From an uncultured Saprospiraceae bacterium (GTDB lineage: Bacteria; Bacteroidota; Bacteroidia; Chitinophagales; Saprospiraceae), in contig CALHUZ010000024.1 of assembly GCA_938039305.1 (NCBI GenBank), positions 1 through 8,209 on the forward strand: a stretch of DNA of 8,209 nt, read 5' to 3'. The position numbers and the translations under genes were made by a program. The notes beneath the pieces were generated by a model, which saw only the letters and a list, made by a program, of their open reading frames with translations, ran no database searches and was not told where the DNA came from. Of this stretch, positions 1 through 5,851 are shown one piece after another (the first letter of the stretch is position 1; each line of letters begins with the position of its first letter).

Positions 1-58
1 CTGTGGCCTTGGCAGCAAATTGATCGAAGCTTTTAAGTATGTCTTCCAGCTTTTTCAA
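1..58 (-). CDS. Possible 5' end of an unidentified gene, cut by the left edge
   Basis: From a TTG at 58-56 the minus strand stays open to the window edge and reads MKKLEDILKSFDQFAAKAT, which looks like a normal amphipathic N-terminus. A TGA lies directly before the TTG in the same frame, so translation could not begin further upstream. An ATG at 62-60 in another frame stops after nine codons. With one fewer A in the A5 run, that ATG would join the open frame as MIEKLEDILK. Either the TTG is the true start or there is a one-base difference in the run. Only 19 codons are visible and I do not recognise the family. The gap to the DUF4249 stop codon is 62 bp, with no clear terminator in it. Confidence 0.3.
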   Translation of the reverse strand, partial: MKKLEDILKSFDQFAAKAT

Positions 59-120
59 TCATATGAAATCAGATCTGCTGAGCCCGCAATAGTCAGAAGA
101 TAAACAACGCGAAACGTCAA

Positions 121-1008
121 TTACTCTCCTGCTATACGCTCTTTACTTTCCACTGCAGCGACATTGAAAAACCCAAGTACTTGAGAACCATCATCAGAAT
201 TGATGTTAGTTCTTGCATTAGCTAAGGGAATGGAGAAAATACCATTGTCTCCATTGTTTATTTGATCTCTCGCTATTTCTAAAAAGTTGAAAGCCTGATT
301 GCTTATAGAATGAATCTCAACTCTTACAGTATCTCCTACCTCATAGGGAATCGAAAGCAGATCTTCATCAAGTCTATTGACGAACTCTCTGACCGGAGGT
401 ATAAAAATCAAACCATCAATACCTGTACCTGCATCAAAGCCGGCGTCATAAGCGATATTCAACTCTTGAGACTTGTCGAGATATTCGCCATTATAAAATG
501 TCTTTATCCAATAAGTATCTCCAAGTCCCATAGGGTCTCTTGAATAAAACTGAGCATACAAACCATCGTCTAAGAATATCTCATCCTCTCTAAACTCAAA
601 ACCTATAGAGTCTATCACTGGCACTCTCAGTATCGTTGCACTGGAAGTATATACAGAATTTTCATAGTCGACTTTCAACTCCATGACATCTCCTACACTT
701 CCAAATGTTTGATTATTAGAAGTCCATACATATCTTCCCTCGCCTCTATGTTCAAATGAAAACACCTCTCCACTACTACTTAGGATACTTACAGAAGCAT
801 CAGTCACTGCAGGAGGCTGACTACTGTCAAAATACTGCTGTGATGATGTAAGAGTGATCACTTGATCCTCTGGTAAATTAGAAATCCAAGCGTCAACAAC
901 GAGTTGAACACCGCCATCTTCAAGTGTTACATCTATGGGATCTTCACAACTCATGACTAAGATCACCATAGTACAAGCTAACAAGATGTATATATTTATA
1001 TGTTTCAT
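121..1008 (-). CDS. DUF4249 family outer-envelope lipoprotein
   Basis: This is a 295-residue protein of a Bacteroidota family with no defined biochemical role, whose genes usually sit directly downstream of TonB-dependent receptors. Residues 1-20 form a lipoprotein signal peptide with a hydrophobic core and a lipobox L-V-M-S-C with Cys21, so it should be lipid-anchored. The mature part is rich in beta-strand patterns. It includes the family-like N-terminal stretch around LVVDAWISN (36-44), a TILRVPVIDSI stretch near the middle, and a C-terminal VLGFFNVAAVESK segment. I infer that it works at the outer membrane with the receptor encoded at 4270-1922, possibly as a surface accessory protein. 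The substrate cannot be read from the sequence. Its ATG lies 2 nt after the stop codon of the GxxExxY gene, so it is probably cotranscribed with it. That gene separates it from its expected receptor partner. Confidence 0.85.
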   Translation of the reverse strand: MKHINIYILLACTMVILVMSCEDPIDVTLEDGGVQLVVDAWISNLPEDQVITLTSSQQYFDSSQPPAVTDASVSILSSSGEVFSFEHRGEGRYVWTSNNQTFGSVGDVMELKVDYENSVYTSSATILRVPVIDSIGFEFREDEIFLDDGLYAQFYSRDPMGLGDTYWIKTFYNGEYLDKSQELNIAYDAGFDAGTGIDGLIFIPPVREFVNRLDEDLLSIPYEVGDTVRVEIHSISNQAFNFLEIARDQINNGDNGIFSIPLANARTNINSDDGSQVLGFFNVAAVESKERIAGE

Positions 1009-1010
1009 TA

Positions 1011-1382
1011 TTATAATTTAAACCTTTTAATTCCATGCTTAAGCACCGTAACATTAAAATTGATTAACAATCCTAAATCACAATCACTCAACTTCATGTA
1101 CGTCAGTATTTGCGCAAAATGCACTTTAGCAAAACTTTCTACACATTTTAATTCAACAATCACTTTATCTTCAACAAGCAGATCAAGTTTATATCCGTGA
1201 TCAAGCTCTAATTCTTTATAAACAATCGGCAGCTTAAGCTGTCTCTTAAATTTCAACCCCATGTTTTTCAGCTCGTACGCCAAGCATTCTTCATAGGCTG
1301 ATTCTAAAAGCCCTGGACCTAATGTTCTATGTACCTCTATGGCTCTTCCTATGATTTCGCCTGTTATAATATTTGCATCCAT
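1011..1382 (-). CDS. GxxExxY family protein (PD-(D/E)XK nuclease-like)
   Basis: This 123-residue protein belongs to the small GxxExxY family, which is placed in the PD-(D/E)XK nuclease-like superfamily. The name-giving motif is at Gly24-x-x-Glu27-x-x-Tyr30, in [19 protein letters not shown] nuclease-like core follows: Asp67 in KLDLLVED, then Glu77-Leu-Lys79 in VIVELK, and then Gln91-x-x-x-Tyr95. All the likely catalytic residues are present, so the gene looks intact, and its length is normal for the family. There is no signal peptide or membrane segment, so it should be cytoplasmic. The physiological role of the family is not established. The ATG at 1382-1380 is preceded by a plausible Shine-Dalgarno AAAGGA about 8 nt upstream. 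Four CACAGAG repeat heads lie just upstream, and the DUF4249 gene starts 2 nt after the stop. The position between a receptor and its DUF4249 partner suggests insertion. Confidence 0.92.
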   Translation of the reverse strand: MDANIITGEIIGRAIEVHRTLGPGLLESAYEECLAYELKNMGLKFKRQLKLPIVYKELELDHGYKLDLLVEDKVIVELKCVESFAKVHFAQILTYMKLSDCDLGLLINFNVTVLKHGIKRFKL

Positions 1383-1400
1383 GATCGTAGTCCTTTGGGA

Positions 1401-1431
1401 TCAAAATAGACAATCTCCGGTTGACATCAAA
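1401..1431 (-). promoter_or_regulatory. Possible Bacteroidota-type promoter for the GxxExxY gene
   Basis: On the minus strand, TTTG (1431-1428) is followed after 19 bp by TATTTTGA (1408-1401). Bacteroidota housekeeping promoters typically show TTTG, 19-21 bp, then TAnnTTTG. The spacing fits, but the -7 element matches only 6 of 8 positions. Transcription would begin very close to the gene, leaving a short leader with the AAAGGA ribosome-binding sequence. The CACAGAG repeats begin just upstream, at 1442. Confidence 0.3.
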
Positions 1432-1441
1432 AAGATTATTC

Positions 1442-1488
1442 TTTCACAGAGTCACTTTGAGGGCTTTCATGAAGAAACAATCTTTTTA
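1442..1488. repeat. Degenerate CACAGAG repeat unit (copy 1)
   Basis: This is a decayed copy of the repeat head. TTTCACAGAGT begins at 1442 and its second arm is reduced to TTTCATGAAG at 1465-1474. The CACAGAG starts (1445 and the decayed 1468) keep the 23-bp spacing seen in the better copies. No inverted tail is visible before copy 2 begins. Confidence 0.6.
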
Positions 1489-1585
1489 TTTCACAGAGTA
1501 ACACTGAGGAATTTCACAGAGTTGGAAGAGGGTCATACAAAAGTCCAATTCCTATACAATGGTCTCATCTGTGTACTTTGTGAAA
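1489..1585. repeat. Palindromic CACAGAG repeat unit (copy 2)
   Basis: This 97-bp unit opens with TTTCACAGAGTAACACTGAG, has a second TTTCACAGAGT 23 bp later (CACAGAG at 1492 and 1515), and closes with GTGTACTTTGTGAAA. The closing part is an imperfect reverse complement of the opening, so the transcript could fold back on itself. It aligns along its whole length with copy 3, including shared internal words such as CACAAAAG-like and ACAATGGTCTC segments, with an offset of 135 bp. Confidence 0.85.
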
Positions 1586-1623
1586 GTCTTTATTACCATA
1601 AAGCAAAAAAGTTTGACTCTCTT

Positions 1624-1730
1624 TTTCACAGAGTAACACTGTGGGATTTCACAGAGTGGATAGAGAATCGCACAAAAGCCCAGTTCCTAAACAATGGTCT
1701 CTGTGATTCAGCTCTGTGTTCTTTGTGAAA
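1624..1730. repeat. Palindromic CACAGAG repeat unit (copy 3)
   Basis: This 107-bp unit is the best-preserved copy. It has TTTCACAGAGTAACAC at the left, a second CACAGAG 23 bp on (1627 and 1650), and two CTCTGTG words on the right (1699-1705 and 1712-1718). It ends with GTGTTCTTTGTGAAA, which nearly reverse-complements the left end. It differs from copy 2 mainly by about 10 extra bases before the right arm. Its form is that of a short element with terminal inverted repeats (REP- or MITE-like). No target-site duplication is evident. Confidence 0.85.
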
Positions 1731-1777
1731 ATATTTTTATTTTTTACAAAAAAGAAAGGATAAATTCCTTATACACT

Positions 1778-1810
1778 TTTCACAGAGTAACACCCAGGAA
1801 TTTCGCAGAG
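1778..1810. repeat. Partial CACAGAG repeat head (copy 4)
   Basis: Only the left part of the unit is present: TTTCACAGAGTAACACCCAG followed by a second arm TTTCGCAGAG, with the two core words 23 bp apart (1781 and 1804). No inverted right arm follows before the 3' end of the receptor gene. It may be a truncated copy marking the right edge of the repeat cluster. Confidence 0.7.
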
Positions 1811-1848
1811 AGGCACTGATCATTTCATGCTGTTATTTTCAAATTAAG

Positions 1849-1871
1849 CTCCTATACCTTTGTAGTAGGAG
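1849..1871. terminator. Weak hairpin downstream of the receptor gene
   Basis: CTCCTA (1849-1854) pairs with TAGGAG (1866-1871) across an 11-nt loop, 51 bp beyond the receptor's stop codon in the minus direction. On the minus strand it is followed by GCTTAATTTGAAAA rather than a clean T tract, so it would be a poor intrinsic terminator. It could be a processing or partial-termination site between the receptor and the repeat/GxxExxY segment. Confidence 0.2.
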
Positions 1872-1921
1872 ATTGTTTTAGTTTTCTATTATGTTTTGAG
1901 TTTGGATTAAATAGACGGAAT

Positions 1922-4270
1922 CTAAAACTTAAAATTATAAGAAACAGATGGAATGAAATTTCCAATCACAGACAACCTAATCGCCTCAGTGACATTCGCA
2001 TTACCTTGTCTAAAGAATATACTAAAAGGGTTTCGCTTACTATACAAATTGTATATAGAGAACACCCACTCGCCCTGCCACCTTCTTTGTGGGTTCTTCT
2101 TCCCTTGAAGCGTAGCAGATATATCTAATCTGTGATAAAGAGGGATCCTTACATTGTTGCGTGATTCTAAAGAATTATTAGGAATCACGTAGCCCTGTTG
2201 AATATATCTATTAGTTGGAAAAGTTGTTGGCGTTCCAGAAATCATTACAAAGTTGGCACTAAATGTCCATCGATCATTCGCTTCATAGAACCCAGTCAAA
2301 CTAAGGTTATGCGTCTGATCATATCTGGAAGGATACCAAGTATTGTTATTAATACCTTCGATTTTTCTTTCACTCCTCGCTAAGGTATAACTGGCCCAGC
2401 CGGTGAAAGCTCCTTTGTTTTTCTTTAGCATTAACTCAAGTCCATAAGACCTACCCTCTCCCGCCAAAAGATCTCCTTCTAAAAGCTCATTTAGCAGAAT
2501 ATCCGCACCGTCTATATAGTCAAGGAGATTCGTGTACTTCTTGTAATATACTTCTGTTGTAAGTTCGTATGTATTGTCTTTGAAATTCTGAAAATAACCA
2601 AGAGCAACTTGATCTGCCTGTTGCGGTTTCAAGTTATTAGTGCTTGGTTGCCAGACATCTACAGGTGTTGATGCCGTAGTGTTAGAAATCAAATGGATGT
2701 ATTGCGTCATTCTATTAAAACTCGCTTTGATCGACTTGTCATTTGACAATTGATATTTCAAACTCAATCTTGGTTCAAGATTATTATACGTCTGAATACT
2801 TTCCCACTGATCAAAGTTTGTACTCTCGACAACCGGTCTTCTACGTCCGACATCTAACGGATCCCCAAATTCATAGCCAAGTCCTTCTCCTGTATAATTA
2901 AAATAAGACCATCTCAATCCATAGTTCATTGTCACATTTTCTCCAAGGTCTAATTCGTTTTCAACGAATAGAGCTCCTTCGATGGCATACTTATTATCGA
3001 CACTAATATCTAAAGTCTCGCCTTCACTTACACCAATTGCATTGCCTGGCTCAAAACGATATACGATACCCTGTCCACCAAATCGAACTGTGTTGTTCGG
3101 AGATAAGAATAATGAGAATTCAGGCTTCGCACTGTAATTAACAATCTTGGCATTCCAATCAAATCGATTGGCTGAATCATCGCCAAAGCTTATCTTATAA
3201 TCATAATCACTTGCGTATAAAGTCAAATTAGAAAACAACTTTTCACTAAAGAGATGATTCCATCTTAAGGTCAAGGTCTTATTGCCCCAATTAAATCCAG
3301 CAGCATCACCAAATCCAAAATTATCTCTACCTAAATACCCAGACAAAAAGACACGATCCTTTTCACCGAATTTATAATTAGTCTTTAGCGTAAGATCGTA
3401 GAAGTTCAATTTAGAATCTTCTAAGCCATCTTGTAAAAACGGTTTCGCGAGAACATCTATATAAGATCTTCTTGCTGCGAAAATAAAAGACGACTTATCT
3501 TTAACAATCGGGGCTTCTACTGAGAGTCGACTGAAGATCGCTCCTACTCCACCTTTCAATGCAAACTTCTGATTATTCCCTTCTTTCATCCTCACATCCA
3601 GAATGGATGAAAGCCTACCACCGTAGCGCGAAGGAATGCCTCCTTTAAGTAATTTTACATCTTTAACTGCATCTGGGTTAAAGACGGAAAAGAAACCAAA
3701 TAAGTGTGAAGAATTATAAACTGGTGCTTCATCAAGAAGTACTAAGTTCTGATCTATACTTCCTCCTCTAACATTAAACCCAGAAGCACCTTCTCCGACC
3801 GAGCTCACACCAGGCAATAGCTGAATGGATCTTAGTACTTCGACTTCACCTAAGAGCGTTGGCATCTTTTGTATGGTTGCTATATCAAGCTTGTTAGCAC
3901 TCATCTCTACATCAGAGACATTGGAGTTCTCTGCCTCTCCGGTGATGACTATTTCTTCTATAGCTATACCTTCCGTTTGAAAATTGATATCCTTTTTAAG
4001 ATTCTCATTCAACTCAATATCAAGCCGTACGGTCTCAAATCCCAGATAGGAGTATTCTATAGTATATTTCCCTTGAGGGATAGAGATAGAATAAAAACCA
4101 TATTCATTGCTATTGCTGCCTGTAGCGAGCTCTTTAACATATACGTTGGCACCGATAAGCGTCTCACCGTTACTGGCATCACGTAGATAACCACTGATGG
4201 TTAGCTTGTCTTGTGCTTCAAGTGAAAATGAGAAAACAAGAGCTAATAATAGAAATAAACCTTTCTTCAT
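1922..4270 (-). CDS. TonB-dependent outer-membrane receptor with carboxypeptidase-like regulatory domain
   Basis: This 782-residue outer-membrane transporter should import a ligand using TonB/ExbBD energy. Residues 1-20 are a signal peptide (MKKGLFLLLALVFSFSLEAQ). About 22-105 is a carboxypeptidase-regulatory-like beta-sandwich (GYLRDASNGETLIGANVYV, then YLGFETVRLDI). About 127-230 is the plug, with LPGVSSVGEGASGFNVRGG, the LLDEAPVYNSSHLFGFFSVF stretch and GGIPSRYGGRLSS. The rest is the beta-barrel, ending in SVSYNFKF with a terminal Phe, the usual barrel-assembly signal. The frame extends to an ATG at 4306, but ATG 4270 is chosen because the signal peptide starts exactly there. The ligand is not evident, and no SusD-like gene is nearby. 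The DUF4249 lipoprotein gene is the expected partner, although the GxxExxY segment now lies between them. No strong Shine-Dalgarno precedes the start. Confidence 0.96.
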   Translation of the reverse strand: MKKGLFLLLALVFSFSLEAQDKLTISGYLRDASNGETLIGANVYVKELATGSNSNEYGFYSISIPQGKYTIEYSYLGFETVRLDIELNENLKKDINFQTEGIAIEEIVITGEAENSNVSDVEMSANKLDIATIQKMPTLLGEVEVLRSIQLLPGVSSVGEGASGFNVRGGSIDQNLVLLDEAPVYNSSHLFGFFSVFNPDAVKDVKLLKGGIPSRYGGRLSSILDVRMKEGNNQKFALKGGVGAIFSRLSVEAPIVKDKSSFIFAARRSYIDVLAKPFLQDGLEDSKLNFYDLTLKTNYKFGEKDRVFLSGYLGRDNFGFGDAAGFNWGNKTLTLRWNHLFSEKLFSNLTLYASDYDYKISFGDDSANRFDWNAKIVNYSAKPEFSLFLSPNNTVRFGGQGIVYRFEPGNAIGVSEGETLDISVDNKYAIEGALFVENELDLGENVTMNYGLRWSYFNYTGEGLGYEFGDPLDVGRRRPVVESTNFDQWESIQTYNNLEPRLSLKYQLSNDKSIKASFNRMTQYIHLISNTTASTPVDVWQPSTNNLKPQQADQVALGYFQNFKDNTYELTTEVYYKKYTNLLDYIDGADILLNELLEGDLLAGEGRSYGLELMLKKNKGAFTGWASYTLARSERKIEGINNNTWYPSRYDQTHNLSLTGFYEANDRWTFSANFVMISGTPTTFPTNRYIQQGYVIPNNSLESRNNVRIPLYHRLDISATLQGKKNPQRRWQGEWVFSIYNLYSKRNPFSIFFRQGNANVTEAIRLSVIGNFIPSVSYNFKF

Positions 4271-4306
4271 GAATACAATGATGTTTAGTGTGTAATCAAC
4301 GCTCAA

Positions 4307-4713
4307 AATCTGAACAAAACATATGTTACTTCAGTCAAACCAGATGAAGTAGAAATTATGTCTCCTCAAGTGAGCATTTAGTGGATGGAAGCTCAACGTC
4401 TTCTTCTTTAACGCATGATTTTCCAGATTGTTAAGCCCATAGTCTACTTTTCTTCCAACTCATCTTCATAATCGATGAAGTAGTCTTCAAATAAGACTTT
4501 ACACCTTAAATAATAAATGTGATTCAAAGATATCCTCAGATAACTAAGGAGACATTAACTTAGGTTAAGAAAAGAATCGACTTGAAAGAATTGGGTAACA
4601 GCTTGAGAGCTCCAAGAAAGGAAAGGCTCAAACAAGTGGAAACAAAGGGTAAGAAGGCAGGTATTAATAACGCCCATCGCTTAGCTTTAGATCAATAAAG
4701 CCAAATAGAGGGC
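4307..4713. other. Intergenic region upstream of the receptor gene, with short inverted repeats
   Basis: I see no convincing gene or RNA family here. Next to the receptor start are several small symmetric elements. TACTTCA (4327-4333) pairs with TGAAGTA (4345-4351). CTTCAT (4464-4469) pairs with ATGAAG (4475-4480). AGTCTT (4482-4487) pairs with AAGACT (4493-4498). The 10-mer GATGAAGTAG occurs twice (4343-4352 and 4474-4483). They could be operator sites or leader structure for the minus-strand receptor gene. Further right, the plus strand is open from a TTG at 4582 to a TAA at 4696-4698, giving 38 very basic codons. I do not recognise the peptide, and it may be a chance frame or a gene remnant. 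Confidence 0.4.
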
Positions 4714-4755
4714 ATAAAAAAAGAAGCAAACACCTTTACAGACGTTTGCTTCTTT
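4714..4755 (-). terminator. Intrinsic terminator of the type IX-secreted protein gene
   Basis: AAGAAGCAAAC (4721-4731) and GTTTGCTTCTT (4744-4754) form a perfect 11-bp stem with a 12-nt loop. One more A:T pair is possible at the base. Read on the minus strand, the stem runs into a seven-T tract, the classic rho-independent arrangement. It ends 26 bp beyond the stop codon of the gene at 5630-4782. On the plus strand only three Ts follow, so termination in that direction would be weak. Confidence 0.85.
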
Positions 4756-4781
4756 AAGCTTCAATTCTCTTGTGCGATCGA

Positions 4782-5630
4782 TTAATACTTTATAATCTCC
4801 TTCACATCGATATTTCCTTCTTGATCTTCAACCTCTACAAAGTAGAGACCTTCTATCAAGTTAGATAAGTCTATTTTACTTTCATTGCCATCTAATGAGT
4901 TAGTCAATACTTGAGTACCATTAGAAGTGTAGATTCTTGCGAATGCAAGGCTCTTTTGACTCATGATATACACAAAGTCAGCTGTTGGGTTAGGTCCGAC
5001 AGATATATCTGTCACCTGATAAGGCATTATTACATCCTGAGATGCTTCAATAGTAATTTCCATGGGTTTAGTTTTTGTTGGGTTTATCCATTCTGATATT
5101 TCAACATATGCTGTCGCGAGATCACTTGTCTCATCGCTATTAGCAAATGTTATATCTGCGTTTTCAAATTCAGATTCTGTTCTAAAGTATAAAGAGTAGA
5201 TATGCTTCCAATTGTTATCTATCATCTTACCGCCCTCGTTATCATCAAGAAGTAAGACATTAAAATTCAAGAAACCAATAGAGGCATAACTTAAGCCTTC
5301 TGATGTCAATGGACCTAAGTACTGCTCATGCTCTATAATCTCAGGCTGAGTATACTTTCTTGACGATAGATTGTTTTTTAATTTAGTCTCCTGAAGTGAC
5401 ATATGGTCAGCATTATAAAAAATGCGGAAGTTCTGATTGCCTAATGAGAAAGACTCTTCTGAGTTGCTTTTCATCATCAACTTTACTTCTATTAAGCCAT
5501 CTTGTGTCTCCACTTTCTCAAAGCTAAGAGAAACTCTTTCACTCATTAAAGGAGTGATAATCATGAGATGAGCTATGGCTAAGATCAACATGGATCTTAT
5601 GTAGACTGTGCTTGAGAGGCTGTTTTTCAA
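4782..5630 (-). CDS. Secreted protein with type IX secretion (Por) C-terminal sorting domain
   Basis: This is a 282-residue exported protein. Residues 1-30 look like a signal peptide, with a basic n-region (Lys2, Arg12) and a hydrophobic stretch at about 14-29. Residues about 32-195 form a beta-rich domain, with SLSFEKVETQDGLIEVKL and FSLGNQNFRIFYNADHMSLQ. This pattern resembles the cohesin-like beta-sandwiches found in Bacteroidota surface proteins, but I cannot name its function. Residues about 207-282 are a type A sorting domain: ISVGPNPTADFVYI, IYTSNGTQVL, then LIEGLYFVEVEDQEG and a basic end, KEIIKY. It should cross the outer membrane by the type IX system and be attached to the surface or released. 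The chosen start is TTG (5630-5628), because TGA lies in frame seven codons before it. An internal ATG (Met14) would remove the basic n-region. An ATG at about 5652 is out of frame by one base. An intrinsic terminator follows the gene. Confidence 0.82.
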   Translation of the reverse strand: MKNSLSSTVYIRSMLILAIAHLMIITPLMSERVSLSFEKVETQDGLIEVKLMMKSNSEESFSLGNQNFRIFYNADHMSLQETKLKNNLSSRKYTQPEIIEHEQYLGPLTSEGLSYASIGFLNFNVLLLDDNEGGKMIDNNWKHIYSLYFRTESEFENADITFANSDETSDLATAYVEISEWINPTKTKPMEITIEASQDVIMPYQVTDISVGPNPTADFVYIMSQKSLAFARIYTSNGTQVLTNSLDGNESKIDLSNLIEGLYFVEVEDQEGNIDVKEIIKY

Positions 5631-5669
5631 TGGTTTGGGTTTTGGTATTCATCCTTTAGACTTCCATAT

Positions 5670-5694
5670 ATCCTATTGTCACCTTCTATAGGAT
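5670..5694. promoter_or_regulatory. Inverted repeat in the divergent intergenic region, near the secreted-protein gene
   Basis: ATCCTAT (5670-5676) and ATAGGAT (5688-5694) form a perfect 7-bp inverted repeat with an 11-bp spacer. It lies 40 to 64 bp upstream of the secreted-protein start, in the 221-bp region between two divergent genes. The position suits an operator or promoter element, but the sequence does not match a site I recognise. Confidence 0.3.
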
Positions 5695-5750
5695 GGAGTG
5701 TATGACAGCCGACTAACCATCCATCCAACTGCCAACTATCATACATATAA

Positions 5751-5829
5751 TGATCACGGAAGTCCATAAATCATGACTGTTTTGATTGACAATCCTTTAG
5801 TACATATCCTCGTGATAGTCCCTAAATCC
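5751..5829. promoter_or_regulatory. Candidate control region of the Crp/Fnr gene (CRP-like half-sites, direct repeat, short palindrome)
   Basis: Two near-identical 12-mers, AGTCCATAAATC (5761-5772) and AGTCCCTAAATC (5817-5828), lie 56 bp apart. Just before the first is ATCACG (5753-5758) and just before the second is its reverse complement CGTGAT (5811-5816). Between them is GATTG-A-CAATC (5784-5794), a perfect 11-bp palindrome that overlaps a TTGACA at 5786-5791. GTGAT/ATCAC are the half-sites of the full palindrome found downstream at 6486-6501, so the regulator may also bind its own promoter. No convincing -10 or -7 element could be placed. Confidence 0.35.
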
Positions 5830-5851
5830 ACTTAGTTCTATAACTTGCGTC

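Noticed and set aside
1339..1728. Plus-strand open frame of 129 codons across the GxxExxY start and the repeat cluster
   Set aside because: Its peptide contains the same LFHRVTL-x-x-FTE string twice because it translates the CACAGAG repeats. It also overlaps the real minus-strand gene and has no recognisable domain.
1442..1810. CRISPR array
   Set aside because: The repeats are only four, vary in sequence, have unequal spacings (47, 135 and 154 bp) and share similarity in the intervening parts. No cas genes are present.
3869..4186. Plus-strand open frame of 105 codons opposite the receptor gene
   Set aside because: It lies entirely antisense to the conserved N-terminal domain of the receptor and shows no protein-family features.
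4296..4345. Bacteroidota-type promoter for the receptor gene (TATGTTTTG with an upstream TTTG on the minus strand)
   Set aside because: The -7-like word has one extra base and the spacing to the TTTG is about 12 bp instead of 19-21, so the match is too poor to annotate.
5782..5795. FNR box (TTGAT-N4-ATCAA)
   Set aside because: Only the left half TTGAT is present. The right half reads AATCC. The symmetric element here is GATTG-A-CAATC, which has a different spacing.
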